Assembly: GCA_021234155.1 (NCBI GenBank)
Contig: JAJEKV010000012.1
Location: forward strand, 10,444,448 to 10,508,447
From: Isoetes taiwanensis
Lineage: Eukaryota; Streptophyta; Lycopodiopsida; Isoetales; Isoetaceae
Direction: 5' to 3'
Length of the DNA stretch: 64,000 nucleotides
Under the pieces are notes generated by a model, which saw nothing but the letters and a program-made list of their open reading frames with translations, had not been told where the DNA came from and ran no database searches. Every line of letters begins with the position of its first letter. The first letter of the stretch is position 1. A program made the translations under genes and the position numbers. Shown one piece after another: positions 1 to 9,604 of this stretch.

Positions 1-54
1 TCCTGGAAGTGTGGTCATCTCCATTGCCCCTACCATGGCTCCTTCTGGTCGCCT

Positions 55-868
55 TTACGTGATTTGTACCTGCTGGCTAGGTCGTCTCCTCCGTCCCTTG
101 GGTCCTATCCATTCGAGTCTCGCACTCCTTGGCTGACATAGTAAAGTCGTCCTTCCTTTGGTTTCTAGGTGTTTCTGGGTCCGGAATTCTTGTTCGAGCA
201 GAATATTCTCCTCCTTGATCTTGCCCCTAATGCTGATATAGGCCTTCAAGTCGGAGATGTTCCCTGATATGCGTCTCCTCCCCCTCATGGTCTCCTACTT
301 TTTGGAACCGATGAAAGTTCCCCTGCTGGTGGTCCTGGTCAGCCTTAGGTGCTTTGTGGTTGCCTAGCTTGGTTGCTCCTTTTGTTGACGTTGCATGACA
401 TTCGCTTGAGATGCTGGGCTGCAAGGTCGTGGTGGTCTTCCCTGCGGTTTCTATACGCTGCTGTGTCGCCATGAGTTCTCTCCTCGACGGAAGATTATGC
501 CCTCTTGCCCTAGCTCGTGATGCTAACGCGGCATCGATGTCTAACGTCTTCATGCACCTGTATTTTGCTGCCTTGTATTCTTCCATTTGAAACTCGTGTG
601 CATCGAGTTGGTGAAGGCGTCGAGATCCTCTTTCTGATGTGAACTCGTGGACATGGTAGCCGGGAGGTTGACATCTAGAAGATTCTTGATGCCGTTGGTT
701 ACCAAATATTCTTCCCATTTGATGAAGATTGATGATGGACCGGTGGTGTCCTGTTCTACTCGTTTGTCGGTTGAGGTGTTTGTCGTTGTGCTTCCCTCTC
801 TTGGGTGTGCCTTTTTGGTCTCCTCTCCTTATCTGTCTATACATCGGCTGGGACCTTGATGTCTTCAA
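55..868 (-). pseudogene. decayed retroelement ORF (ORF3-like)
   Basis: Minus-strand reading frames of 213 and 77 codons lie at 868-227 and 288-55. One stretch (around the tract GKTTTTLQPS) resembles the copy B ORF3 tract GKTTNILMPS and its surroundings, with matching LPS, QxRxE and GKTT positions. The remainder does not align well by eye, so this is either a diverged or rearranged version of the ORF found upstream of gag in copy B. No catalytic motif or known domain is visible. The frames are short and arginine and lysine rich, consistent with decay. Confidence 0.35.
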
Positions 869-1640
869 GAAGTTGCGCCTCTAGCTCTTCTGTGGCTCTG
901 GCCCTGTACTTCGAAAGCAACGCTCGTATATTCTAGAGTCTAAGGGTCTACTTGAAGGGCTCTCCTACAATATTTTGGGCTCTATAAGCAAGCAAGATGG
1001 CTCGAGCAACATTATTGGAGACATATCTATAATCTCTAAGTCTATGGACATTAGGACGTGTGGTATGGTATCACATGAGGGTTGTTTTGCAAAACCTCCA
1101 TGATGTTTGAGGCATACTCTAAGGTCCTAGCAAAGTTGGTTTGGGGGAGTCCAATCTCTACACATGGAGTGACTTGGGCAGCTCTAGACTCTAGCTCCTT
1201 TCTAGGTATCCTGACAATAGGGAGTGTTAATGTGGTGGCTGTATAAGTCAAACTCTATTAGAAGGACACAAAATTAGGTCAAGGTTTATGCCTTTGGCAT
1301 GAGCAGAGGTGATGTACCAACAGTTGGACTTGGGTTGCTATGCTCAGGTCTAGATGACTATAACAAAGGGGTGTTCTTGGGCACTTCTATCTAGGAGTAA
1401 GGCATCAGCTTTGAGCCGAGAGCAATACTTGCGAGGTACTAATGGGGTATGCTTCTATTTACAAACAAACCACAGTTTGGAAAAACAATTCAAGGGTTTG
1501 AGAAATTTTGATCATTTTGAGCTGGGGTTTGACATTTCTAGCCTAATTTAAGGTCATAAATGGATTCTAAGCTGTCTAACGGTCCTATTGCAACAAATTT
1601 CAGGCGATTTGGAGCTCTGTAGCTCAAGTTATGGAGGTTC
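869..1640. other. non-coding part of LTR element copy A
   Basis: No convincing ORF or known motif is present. The sequence from about 1500 onward aligns with the copy B spacer that precedes its hairpins (shared tract around CCTATTGCAAC), so this is internal untranslated or decayed element sequence. Confidence 0.4.
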
Positions 1641-1651
1641 AAAGTTTGGAG

Positions 1652-1718
1652 GTCTCACACATTGCATCCAGATAAAAAATGGGAGTTTCATTTTTGCTCC
1701 TGGCGCGACGTGTGAGAC
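1652..1718 (-). repeat. 67-nt hairpin unit, copy A no. 1
   Basis: A foldback: GTCTCACAC at one end pairs with GTGTGAGAC at the other, extended by imperfect TTGC/GCG pairing. It is one of seven related units, all located either side of an H3-like ORF in copies A and B. The length is exactly 67 nt, as in five other units. Confidence 0.75.
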
Positions 1719-1864
1719 ATCGACTCTAATTGGGTTAAACTTGTCCAATTTGGGTGATATGAGGGTCTAATCATGCTAGACTCATCGAGTTAGGCAGAAT
1801 TGACCCCTTACTTGGTCGATTTGGAGGTGTTTTGGTCTAGTTTAGGACTAGTTTAGGTATGAAG

Positions 1865-1920
1865 GTCTCACACGTTGCGCCCAGATAAAAAATGATTGCT
1901 CCTGATGCGACGTGTGAGAC
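1865..1920 (-). repeat. hairpin unit, copy A no. 2 (shortened loop)
   Basis: The stem GTCTCACACGTTGCGCC faces TGCGACGTGTGAGAC. It keeps the outer stem but has a shorter, AT-rich loop, giving 56 nt. Position relative to the H3-like remnant matches the unit at 29988 in copy B. Confidence 0.7.
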
Positions 1921-2049
1921 ATCCTCTCAAATTAGGTCTATAAAACAAAAGCTGGAACTTACTAACTCAACTTAATTAAGTAAGATTACACACGTTACTT
2001 AGTCCAAAACTCTTTATACTAACAAAATTTTTCCATCATTTACAAAATT

Positions 2050-2250
2050 TTACTGTGGATCTCCCTTGATGTAGCTGGCAAGCTGCATATCCTTCTTCAT
2101 TAGTGTCACCCTCTTCGCATGAACTATGCAGGCTGTCGATTCTTCAAAATGCTGCACTAGTTTTTGCTCTGTTGCTTCTTGAACCTTGGTCTCCTGGTCT
2201 CGTTCTGCCCTCTCCTCTTCTTGTATCTCTCGCTCTATCTGCTCGTACAC
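2050..2250 (-). pseudogene. histone H3-like ORF, internally deleted copy
   Basis: The 66-codon frame joins an acidic coiled-coil tract (EQIEREIQEEERAERDQETK) directly to the C-terminal half of an H3 histone fold: QEATEQKLVQHFEES, then HAKRVTLM and KDMQLASYIKG. In copy B these two parts are separated by more than 200 residues, so copy A has an in-frame internal deletion. A second deletion removed the N-terminal H3-tail part, because the sequence upstream jumps to element sequence that in copy B lies beyond the start codon. Only helices 2-3 of the fold remain, so it cannot form a nucleosome core fold on its own. Confidence 0.75.
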
Positions 2251-2353
2251 TTCTTGGGTCTAATATACAAATCTAACTAACTCTTACCTAAAACTCGATC
2301 TAGCATGTTACCTTTTTAAAATTCATCAAGTATTAAGGTGATTATGGCCTAGT

Positions 2354-2420
2354 GTCTCGCACGATGCGCCCAGGGCAAGACCTAGAGTTTAGGTTTGTGC
2401 TCTGACGCGACGTGTGAGAC
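2354..2420 (-). repeat. 67-nt hairpin unit, copy A no. 3
   Basis: The outer stem is GTCTCGCACGATGCGCC against ACGCGACGTGTGAGAC, with an inner stem GACCTA/TTTAGGTT. It lies upstream of the H3-like remnant, equivalent to the unit at 31858 in copy B. The fourth expected unit is lost in the same deletion that removed the H3 N-terminus. Confidence 0.75.
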
Positions 2421-2616
2421 ATTCTTGCCTTAGAAAGATTTGGCTCAACTGTTTTTAGTCCTTTTTTATGTTCCAATTCGCTTAACTGTTACTAGCTTAG
2501 CATATACTACAAAAGTGAGAAAAAACAATTTCCCACTTTTCGAGGTTTGAGGATCCTATCAAATTAGTACTACTGGGAGCATGGCCAGTGCTTTGCTCTT
2601 GGTCTCCAAGAACATT

Positions 2617-2628
2617 GCTCTGATACCA
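2617..2628 (-). promoter_or_regulatory. tRNA-Met primer-binding site (copy A)
   Basis: On the minus strand the sequence TGGTATCAGAGC begins one base after the LTR end. This is the classic plant retrotransposon primer-binding site complementary to the 3' end of initiator tRNA-Met. It fixes the orientation of the element and shows that the adjacent LTR is the 5' LTR. Confidence 0.9.
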
Positions 2629-2629
2629 C

Positions 2630-4248
2630 TGTGACGTCCCCTACTCATATACGATGCACTCACCGTATACAAACAGGAGTTCATCCCCCGTACCAGCTCC
2701 ATACTGATACAGGGCCCTCCACGTGTCACTGCAACCTTGGTGAGTTCCAATGGGAAGAATGAAGGGGTCATTTACACTGTCTCCCTCAGGGCCTACCTAG
2801 CTCCGGAAGCGTAAACATACATGTTAGTATACAACGTCAACATCACATAGCCATCTCGAAGGATGGCTCATCACATATCTGCATAGATAAAAATCAGCAC
2901 ATCACATGGGGAAATCCTACCCAAGGCTCAGACTCGAGGGAATGACTAACGGCTTGGGTCTCCAGAGTTCATTGCAGACAGAATTCATGGCAATGGATTT
3001 GGCTGGCATATGAACATGGCTTAGGGTAGTCCACTCCATCCGCCCCTCCTGTGCACACTTTGCAGAGTAGGTTGAAAAGTGTTGGCACCTGGCTGTAGCC
3101 CGCCGGATGCATAGCCAAAGGGGCTATTCCTGGGTTGCATCTCCCCAGTTCCGATGGGGCAGGTAGGGATCACTCCCTCCAGAGATCTACATGTTGACTC
3201 AAGGTGACTAGAGGGCCACTGCCCTTATTCGACTTGAACCCAATGGAGAGTGACGCATCACTCCACGGGTGTCGAGCCCATGCCTTGCACACACGCAGTG
3301 GCAAGCCATTAGACCTAGTCGACAATGATCCCCGGTAGGCCTTACACACCAGAGGGATCGTTCAAGAGTCAGAACACGAACCTCCTTATAAGCCAGTCTG
3401 GCCCCTTCACCCACAACCAGGTGTGGTTCTTGTACACATGCCAAATTTACAGTGTGCTAAAGAGGCTAGCTAGGAGCATCAACTACCAGGCCTTAGGGTC
3501 TCTACCCTCCTTCCCAATACAATGAGTTCACAGAGATACATCATCCATATACATCATAGAAGAACTAAAGAACTAGATCTAATCTATATCATAGAGTTAG
3601 GTTCTTTAGTTAGAGCTTGGTATCTGGGGATCTAAATGGCTGCTATGGGCAATTTAATAGGTTAAACCTATCGGTTCAATGACTGGAAGATGGTTTAGGC
3701 TATTAAATTGACTAAATACCTGATCCCTGACTCGCTCCTCCTGCTCTGAACTCGACCATCCTGCTCTACTGCTAGAAGATGAAGCTAGATTGGGAAATTA
3801 ACGAGCTGGTTCGCTCAGGCAGAGTCTGGGATGCGATTTTGACTCCTGGAGCAAGCAAAACAGAGCCCTAAAACCCTACGGACGAAAATGGCAAGTTAGA
3901 GTTTCCTTAACCTATATAGACAAAGGGTTAGGGCTAGGGTTCCCATTATCCCCTTTAGGCATGTGGGATAATTGGATGTGGCCCCACTTATATTAAATAA
4001 GTGGCCTAGGATATCCACATGGGTAAATGTGTACACATGGATATATGTGTACACATTGACACACACATGGATAAGTGTGCATATGGGCAATTGTGCCCAT
4101 AATTAAATGCACACCCCTTGCAAGTTGCCCCCTAGGGTGCTACCTGCTCGGCTACACGTTGGCGTACACGTCAGTCGGAATGGCATGTACGCGTGACGAG
4201 GCAGTACAGTATACGTCTTAGGACCGTATACTGTGTTGGAACGTCACA
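2630..4248 (-). repeat. 5' LTR of copy A
   Basis: The segment is bounded by TGTGACGT at each end in inverted orientation (TG...CA termini), is 1619 bp long and is closely similar along its length to 32128-33647. It is followed by a tRNA-Met primer-binding site. A putative TATA box lies at 3911-3920. Two short telomere-like TAGGG repeats near 3926-3940 also occur in the other LTR. Confidence 0.88.
3911..3920 (-). promoter_or_regulatory. LTR TATA box candidate (copy A)
   Basis: TCTATATAGG on the minus strand lies inside the LTR about 330 bp from its 5' end, at the same place as CTATATAAGG in the LTR of copy B. Conservation between the two LTRs supports a promoter role. Confidence 0.45.
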
Positions 4249-5490
4249 TCTAAGAAGAGAGGCAGGCCATGGAAGGACAGTGGCATTGTAATTAGAGAGC
4301 AGAATGACAGGGATGCGCAGAAGAAGAGAAGGCAGTTTGAGAGGGAGGAGAGGAAAAAATTTAAACAGGTGGAGAGAGAGAACAAGCAGTTGGAAAGAGA
4401 GAAGAAGAAGAGAGAAAGGAAAGAAGAGCGGGAGAGACTGAAGAAGGAGAGAGAAGACAAGAAATGTATGGAGAGAAAGGAGAAGGAGATGAGGAAGAGC
4501 ATGCAGAGGGAAGCTAAGAGTAGCGTGTTGGACGTGAGTGTGATAGTAACTATCAGTGGGCCTGATATAGTAGAAGATCATTACGTCAGAGTCTGCAGGT
4601 TCTTGGACTCAGATTGCCTTGCAGGCATGGTGGCTGTAGAGCGGGGTTCTGAACTTGATCACCTACACCTGCAGTGTGTATTTCGAGTTGCTGCAACCTC
4701 GCCAGCAGCTGTCAATATTCGTTTGAGGCAGGCTCTAGATTGGACAAATCATCGTCCACCAGGTGGAGTGATCATGTGTAAAGCATTGAAGGACACGCGT
4801 TTACACTATTTTGAAGGAATGCTCGGCTATTGTTTGAAAGATGTTGGCAAATTGCATTATAGGAATCACATGAAGGAGGTAACTGCTGAGCAGCTTGAGA
4901 GTGGGAAGAACTTATATGTACTGTACGGTGCGGGTGAGATCAAATACTACGTGGTTTTGGATAACAGAAATTTGCTCAGTCGTGGGAGCCACTTTGTGTT
5001 ATATCACGGGAGACGGCAGAGAACTCCCAGTCTGTGCTACACGATTGCACGGATGTTGCGAACTGGGAAGTTCGTTTTGTCTAGTGCGTGGGTCCTCCCC
5101 TGGAATTCAGTCAGAATCAGTTACTATAGAGTAGAAGCTGCGTGGAGGCTTACCCTGGATCCGAGGCATGCTTCTATCAAGGACGTGCGATGCGTCATTT
5201 ATGGATTGCCTCCTGGGGAAGAGCCAATAGAAAAAGTGGGTAGAAGGCGCCACAGATTTTGGGATGATGCTCTAGCATGTGAGGAGCTAGACAAGCTGGA
5301 CGCAATGCTGGAAGAGGATGAAAATGGGAGTGGTGCTGACGATGATGGAGTGGACATCGTCGATTATCTTGCAGATGAGGAGTATCATGAGGAGACTCCC
5401 GCTTTTATTCCCCCTGTAGATGGCAGCCAACCTTATTTCCAAGACTATATTCCTTTAGATATGCCGGATCCTGCCTTTGATATTGGATAG
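4249..5490 (+). CDS. HUH (Rep-type) endonuclease, Replitron-like, 5' end cut off
   Basis: The open frame runs uninterrupted from the retrotransposon junction at 4249 to a TAG at 5490; its true start lies on the far side of the insertion. In order it shows an AT-hook-like KKRGRPWKD (about 4252), a long KER-rich coiled coil, a first strand VTISGP, the metal-binding motif HLHLQ at 4660-4674 following VERGSELD, and a catalytic-tyrosine motif GYCLKD with Tyr at 4828-4830. A C-terminal region with conserved Trp residues and an acidic tail follow. HxHxQ followed by YxxK is the one-tyrosine HUH nickase layout seen in CRESS-type Rep and in eukaryotic Replitron transposons. No helicase motifs are visible, which argues against a full viral Rep and against a Helitron. 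Such proteins nick single-stranded DNA by a tyrosine link. Family assignment is from recall of motifs, not a search. Confidence 0.7.
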   Translation, partial: SKKRGRPWKDSGIVIREQNDRDAQKKRRQFEREERKKFKQVERENKQLEREKKKRERKEERERLKKEREDKKCMERKEKEMRKSMQREAKSSVLDVSVIVTISGPDIVEDHYVRVCRFLDSDCLAGMVAVERGSELDHLHLQCVFRVAATSPAAVNIRLRQALDWTNHRPPGGVIMCKALKDTRLHYFEGMLGYCLKDVGKLHYRNHMKEVTAEQLESGKNLYVLYGAGEIKYYVVLDNRNLLSRGSHFVLYHGRRQRTPSLCYTIARMLRTGKFVLSSAWVLPWNSVRISYYRVEAAWRLTLDPRHASIKDVRCVIYGLPPGEEPIEKVGRRRHRFWDDALACEELDKLDAMLEEDENGSGADDDGVDIVDYLADEEYHEETPAFIPPVDGSQPYFQDYIPLDMPDPAFDIG

Positions 5491-5559
5491 TATGAGCTCT
5501 TGAATTGTTTGTTCATACTCACGTTACAGCTTCCTAATCAATTGAATCTTGTGTTGCAG

Positions 5560-5917
5560 GGCCGGATGTTGATGGCGGGGCTGCCGGGGGAGAGAAAGAT
5601 GCCACTCCTCCTCCTCCGTTCTCTACGTTTATTGCGTTGGACGTTGAACCTGTACAGAGGCGTGCCGTAGAAGGGGTGGTTCCTGTGTTTGTTGCTCCGT
5701 TTTTTTATGTTGAATGGATGAAATCGTAGCTTGGCGAATTGTGCATGCATTATCTGTTGCTTTAACTAATGCTGTAGAGATCTTAGAAGAGGCTTTGGTT
5801 GCAGTAAATGATCCAGACATTGAGATTTCAGTGCGGGACAGAAGAGTATTTAGAGGGGAGGTGACTTGGAGAACAAGCTTTGTATATGGGATTTTCACGA
5901 ATGCTATGTTATCATAA
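5560..5917 (+). other. possible downstream exon or second ORF of the HUH element
   Basis: After the HUH stop there is a plausible acceptor (TTGTGTTGCAG, ending 5559) and an open proline-rich frame to a stop at about 5729, then an overlapping 67-codon frame at 5714-5917. A canonical GT donor at 5490 (GTATGAG) exists, but joining it to this acceptor recreates TAG. Either the HUH protein ends at 5490 or the gene is decayed here. No known domain was recognised. Confidence 0.3.
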
Positions 5918-5929
5918 ACTGTGTCTTAT

Positions 5930-7140
5930 TTCCAATGAATGCTGTGTTACCATAAATCGTGTCTTATACTCTCTGTGATGTTTTACTTCACTTTTATTTA
6001 CTTTCTGTCAATGGTTGAAATATGGACGGCTGAAATTTTTTTAGATGGAAAAGGGTAGACCGATTAGAATTAAAACAAAAGGGTACATAATAAAAAAATC
6101 CCGGACCGTATCGTGATCTTAAATAGGAAGACCTCAAATTGAGCGGAACAGAATAAGGGTAATGACATGACACGTGGCAACACTAGATTAACCAGTATGG
6201 GTTCAAGGCACTTGGTATGCCATTCCGACATGGACCGGTGGGGTCTCGCGACTGGCATTAGCCGGGAGCAGGTCACTGGTCATGCCGGAATGGCAGACCA
6301 AGTGACTTGAAGCTACAATATGGTAGTTGGGGAACAAATTTTCCCCTGTTTCATGGTCTATGGCGCTGAATTTAGGCTATGGCTGGGCTAATTATTTGCT
6401 CTGTTTGCTCTAAAAACCTAAAAGCTCTGTTTGCTTTTAAAAAAATGGAGCAAGTCCTGTTTGCTCTGAAAAAACGGAGCAAGTCCTGTTTGCTCTAAAA
6501 CCCCTGAAAGCTCTATTTGCTCTGCTTGCTCTGAAAAAACCTTGAAAGCTCTATTTGCTTTGTTCTAACTCCGGAAGCAAGTCCACTACTGTTGAATCTT
6601 CAAGTCCTGAAAAGCAGAGCTCCAAACTCCGGCAGCAAACTCTGTCGCTAAGCCTTTGCTTTATGAACAAATGCAAACTTGGCTTCGCTAAGCCCTGTTC
6701 CTAAGCAAAGGCTTCGCTTTTGTCTGTATGCCAAGACTGACTATATCCTATGCAAAAAAAAGCCGACAAAACTGGCAGGCCAAGCCCTGTTCGAAGCCAA
6801 GCTTCGCCATCGCTAGTACATTTGTCCGTACCTTCTTCATACAGTACATTCTGAACTGATATAAATGCAAACACAAACACACTACCAGGTTCCTAAGACA
6901 TCAATTGCTATGGAGTTGAATAAGCTGCTTGGAAATCGAACCCAAGTGTTGCTAGCAAGCTTTTACATACCTGGCATCTTAGCTCGATGCTCCAAAGTTT
7001 GATTTCATCGTGATATAATGACACATGCATATACCCAACAAAATCACAAATCCTACATCTTTTATAGGTCGTTAATTTTACATTAATGGTGTCATAAAAA
7101 CATAAGAGTTCTTCAAGATATAGAACACAACACATCAATC
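5930..7140. other. intergenic, no gene seen
   Basis: No coding signal was found. A short direct repeat (the CATAAAYYGTGTCTTAT tract) occurs at about 5910 and 5950. The part 6380-6660 is an imperfect array listed separately. Confidence 0.5.
6380..6660. repeat. imperfect tandem repeat, TTTGCTCTGAAAA type
   Basis: Repeated blocks of AAGCTCTGTTTGCTCTGA and AAAACGGAGCAAGTCCTG occur at roughly 30-45 bp spacing. The unit contains its own inverted half (TTTGCTC and GAGCAA). No coding function is apparent. Confidence 0.55.
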
Positions 7141-7528
7141 ACAAGTGTGGTTGCATCATCACCTCGCCATCACCTCCCCCCCCACAGGTTCCAACCAAAA
7201 ACTAGCAAACAAAAGGCATAAATCAAAACACATTATCAACAGATCAACCAAATCCAACAGTCCAGTTCAAGAGTCCATTCATACCAGAGCGCCAAATCAT
7301 ATCATATCTTCTCATGTTCTTGTGCATGACAGCTGTAGCTCTACTAAGAGCTGCTCTCGTGATTATCGCCTGATTAGAGTTGGATGCCTCCCACCCACAT
7401 CCATGCAGGTGAGCCACAGATCTACACAGCAATTTATATTTTCCATGGTATCACAAAGCTGACCAAGAAAGGCAAATAGACTGCCACAGACTGGGCATTG
7501 ATGGTGCAAGAGGACCGTCTCCATCACA

Positions 7529-7990
7529 ATGTGGAATTGTATCTGGGATAAAAGTATCATTCCCAAGCACTCGGTGCTTCTCTGGCAGATTATTTATCGG
7601 TTAGTCAAAGTAAATATAAAGGTCCATTTGTTTAAGCCATGAGTCAATCCACTCTGTCACTTGCCTGAGACTATTGAACATTGTTTTGTCTTGTGCAACA
7701 ATGTTCTTGCCACATGGTCAGGCGCATCTCAATAGTCAGCAAATTCTCCTTGGTTCACTCCCTGGACATTGGTCGAGACTCAAGAAACTAGAGCTCCATA
7801 TTACGCAAGCACTGGCATGTTGGAGCATTTGGAAAAGCCAATGCCACCTTGTATTTAAAATGCTTTCTTTACTTCGGATCAGATACTTCGAGAGATTAAT
7901 GACAGGTTATATGATCAGCATTTTGTGTCCACACTATCTGATGATGATAAAGATGAGATTTAGGGATCTTATCTCCATATCATCTAATTG
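7529..7990 (+). pseudogene. LINE C-terminal zinc-finger (zf-RVT) remnant
   Basis: Translating from 7529 gives WNCIWDKSIIPKHSVLLW, then a CHLPETIEHCFVLCNN block ending in a Trp, then ACWSIWKSQCHLVF. This W..P...LW, C..PET.EHCF..C, WSIWK series is the zf-RVT domain that follows reverse transcriptase in plant L1-type LINEs. One in-frame stop and at least one frameshift are present, so it is a relic. The last third is repeated at 9605 as part of the 1.4-kb duplication. Confidence 0.6.
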
Positions 7991-9260
7991 CTAGTATTGT
8001 AACTTGTTTTGAGTAAGGTGCTTCAAGTTATTCGTCTTTCAAAAAAAAAGGGGAGATCTGATATTGTGTTTGAATAAATAGATCGGCCCATGTGTAACAA
8101 CGTTCCAATGACATGTTAGTTATATGGAGAAGAGATAACGAAGTGTTGAAACTGCAAGCTGTCCGGTTACTCCCCGTTCTCAAACTTTACACAAATTTTC
8201 CACAATACACAGATTTAGCATTGAGTATATAACACTCTGAATCTTTTCTATGTTATCAAATGCCATAATAGAATTGCCTGGCAAAGCGAAAAACTTTTCA
8301 TGCCAAGCAGTGCTTGGAAGAACCCCTTCAAACCCAAATTTCACCCCAATATCACAAAAAATGATTTGTCGCATAAAACATATATTTGTATGATCATTTT
8401 ACTATGGTTTCTATATGATTTTGTTGATGTATTTTTTGTGAGGGTATGCCAGGCGTATTTATAGAGTGCGCATTATGTTTACATTAATCATAGTAGGCAT
8501 TCCTAGTGGTTTTACCCATGTATATATTACTATCGTATTCGTAACAAAATACCATATTGTATTTGCATGCATACATCAAAGGTTCTCATATTAGGGTACT
8601 CATATTAAAGCCGGATCTGTTTCATAGCAGATTAGAAGATGTTTTGGTAGCATTAAGATCAATCTCAAGCTATCAAAGAGTGGTCTAGAAGATGTTTTGA
8701 TGATGCTTAACAGTGGTTTTAAGCCTTTGCCGAAAATATGGTGATTCTGCCAGGTAAGCTTGGTTGTCCCTAAATATGATCTAAGATGCCTAGGGTCATT
8801 TCCTACTTGCCATTAAGTTAAGTTAGCTTAACTACTTAGTCATCTCTTAACCTAACTAGAAAAAAGTTCTAGTTTTCCATTGAGGTGGTTAAATTAGAAC
8901 TAACTTAACGATGCATGAAAAATTGCATTCCCATTATGCCCACTAAGTTAGAAATAAAAAATTGACTTAAAGCTTATGTTGATGATTCACATTAGTAGTT
9001 AAAGTGCTAAGTTAGTTTAGCATTAAGTATGCTTGTTTCACACAACCAGTTAAGAATTTATGTTAAGTTAAGGAGAGTTCTATTGGAAAAAAAAAATGCC
9101 AATAGTGCACACTAATTAAAAAGTAATACGCACATAAGGTTAACACAAATGTAGTGCTAGACTTTGCAACTAATTTGTTAGAAATGAGGGGTCCTTCCAT
9201 CATGAAAACACCAAGCAATTATTGAAAGAGCTATAAAACAAAATATGACTGTACACGTAA
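7829..9260. repeat. 1.43-kb direct duplication, copy 1
   Basis: The sequence starting TTGGAAAAGCCAATGCC is repeated at 9605 with a shift of 1776 bp and few changes up to about 9260. It contains the end of the LINE remnant and the left half of a TTAAGTTA-rich element. It also includes a 64-codon minus frame at 8374-8180 that stays open in both copies with a handful of substitutions; that frame has no recognised family and I do not call it a gene. Confidence 0.8.
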
Positions 9261-9604
9261 TATTATGAAAATGCATATTCCTAGATGTTGAAGCGACAAC
9301 AAGAAATATGCATTTTTATATAAAACATATAATTAACCTAACTATATTGTTAATCTTTCTCACTTAACAGTTATGTTAAGTTAGCGCTTAACTGAGTTAA
9401 GTGTACCTCTCCTAGATCACTTAACTTCTAGTTTAAAATAAGGGGACCAGTTAAAGTTTTAATTAAACTTAACTTAACTATTGTCAGTATGAAAATGACC
9501 TTGTTAAGTTAACCATAGTTAAAATTTAACCAAATCCTAACTTAACTAGTAGTAATTTAAGTGTTAGTGTGAAAGCAAGTTTCCATTATTTGCCACATTT
9601 AACC
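8776..9604. mobile_element. TTAAGTTA-rich inverted-repeat element, copy 1 (right end lost)
   Basis: It begins with GGGTCATTTCCTACTTGCC and then TTAAGTTAAGTTA, and its interior aligns along its length with 11021-11915. The last 40 or so bases of the right terminus are missing because the duplicated block at 9605 begins there. It is non-coding. Confidence 0.5.

Larger units (their letters stand above)
1..4248 (-). mobile_element. LTR retrotransposon copy A, 5' part (H3-carrying family)
   Basis: Read on the minus strand this is the beginning of an LTR retrotransposon: LTR (4248 to 2630), a tRNA primer-binding site, a deleted histone-H3-like ORF, hairpin repeats and a decayed downstream ORF that runs off the window start. 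From about 1500 to 4248 it matches the region from about 29600 to 33647 (copy B), including the LTR, the primer-binding site and the order of hairpins. Both LTRs have the primer-binding site on their left, so both are 5' LTRs of separate insertions; no 3' LTR is in the window. The element abuts the coding sequence of an HUH endonuclease at 4249, so it was inserted into that gene. Confidence 0.8.

Noticed and set aside
2617-2628. A tRNA gene at the primer-binding site
   Set aside because: Only the 12-nt complement of the tRNA 3' end is present, without the rest of a cloverleaf.
4369-5490. Helitron RepHel
   Set aside because: No SF1B helicase motifs are found and the tyrosine motif is of the single YxxK type.
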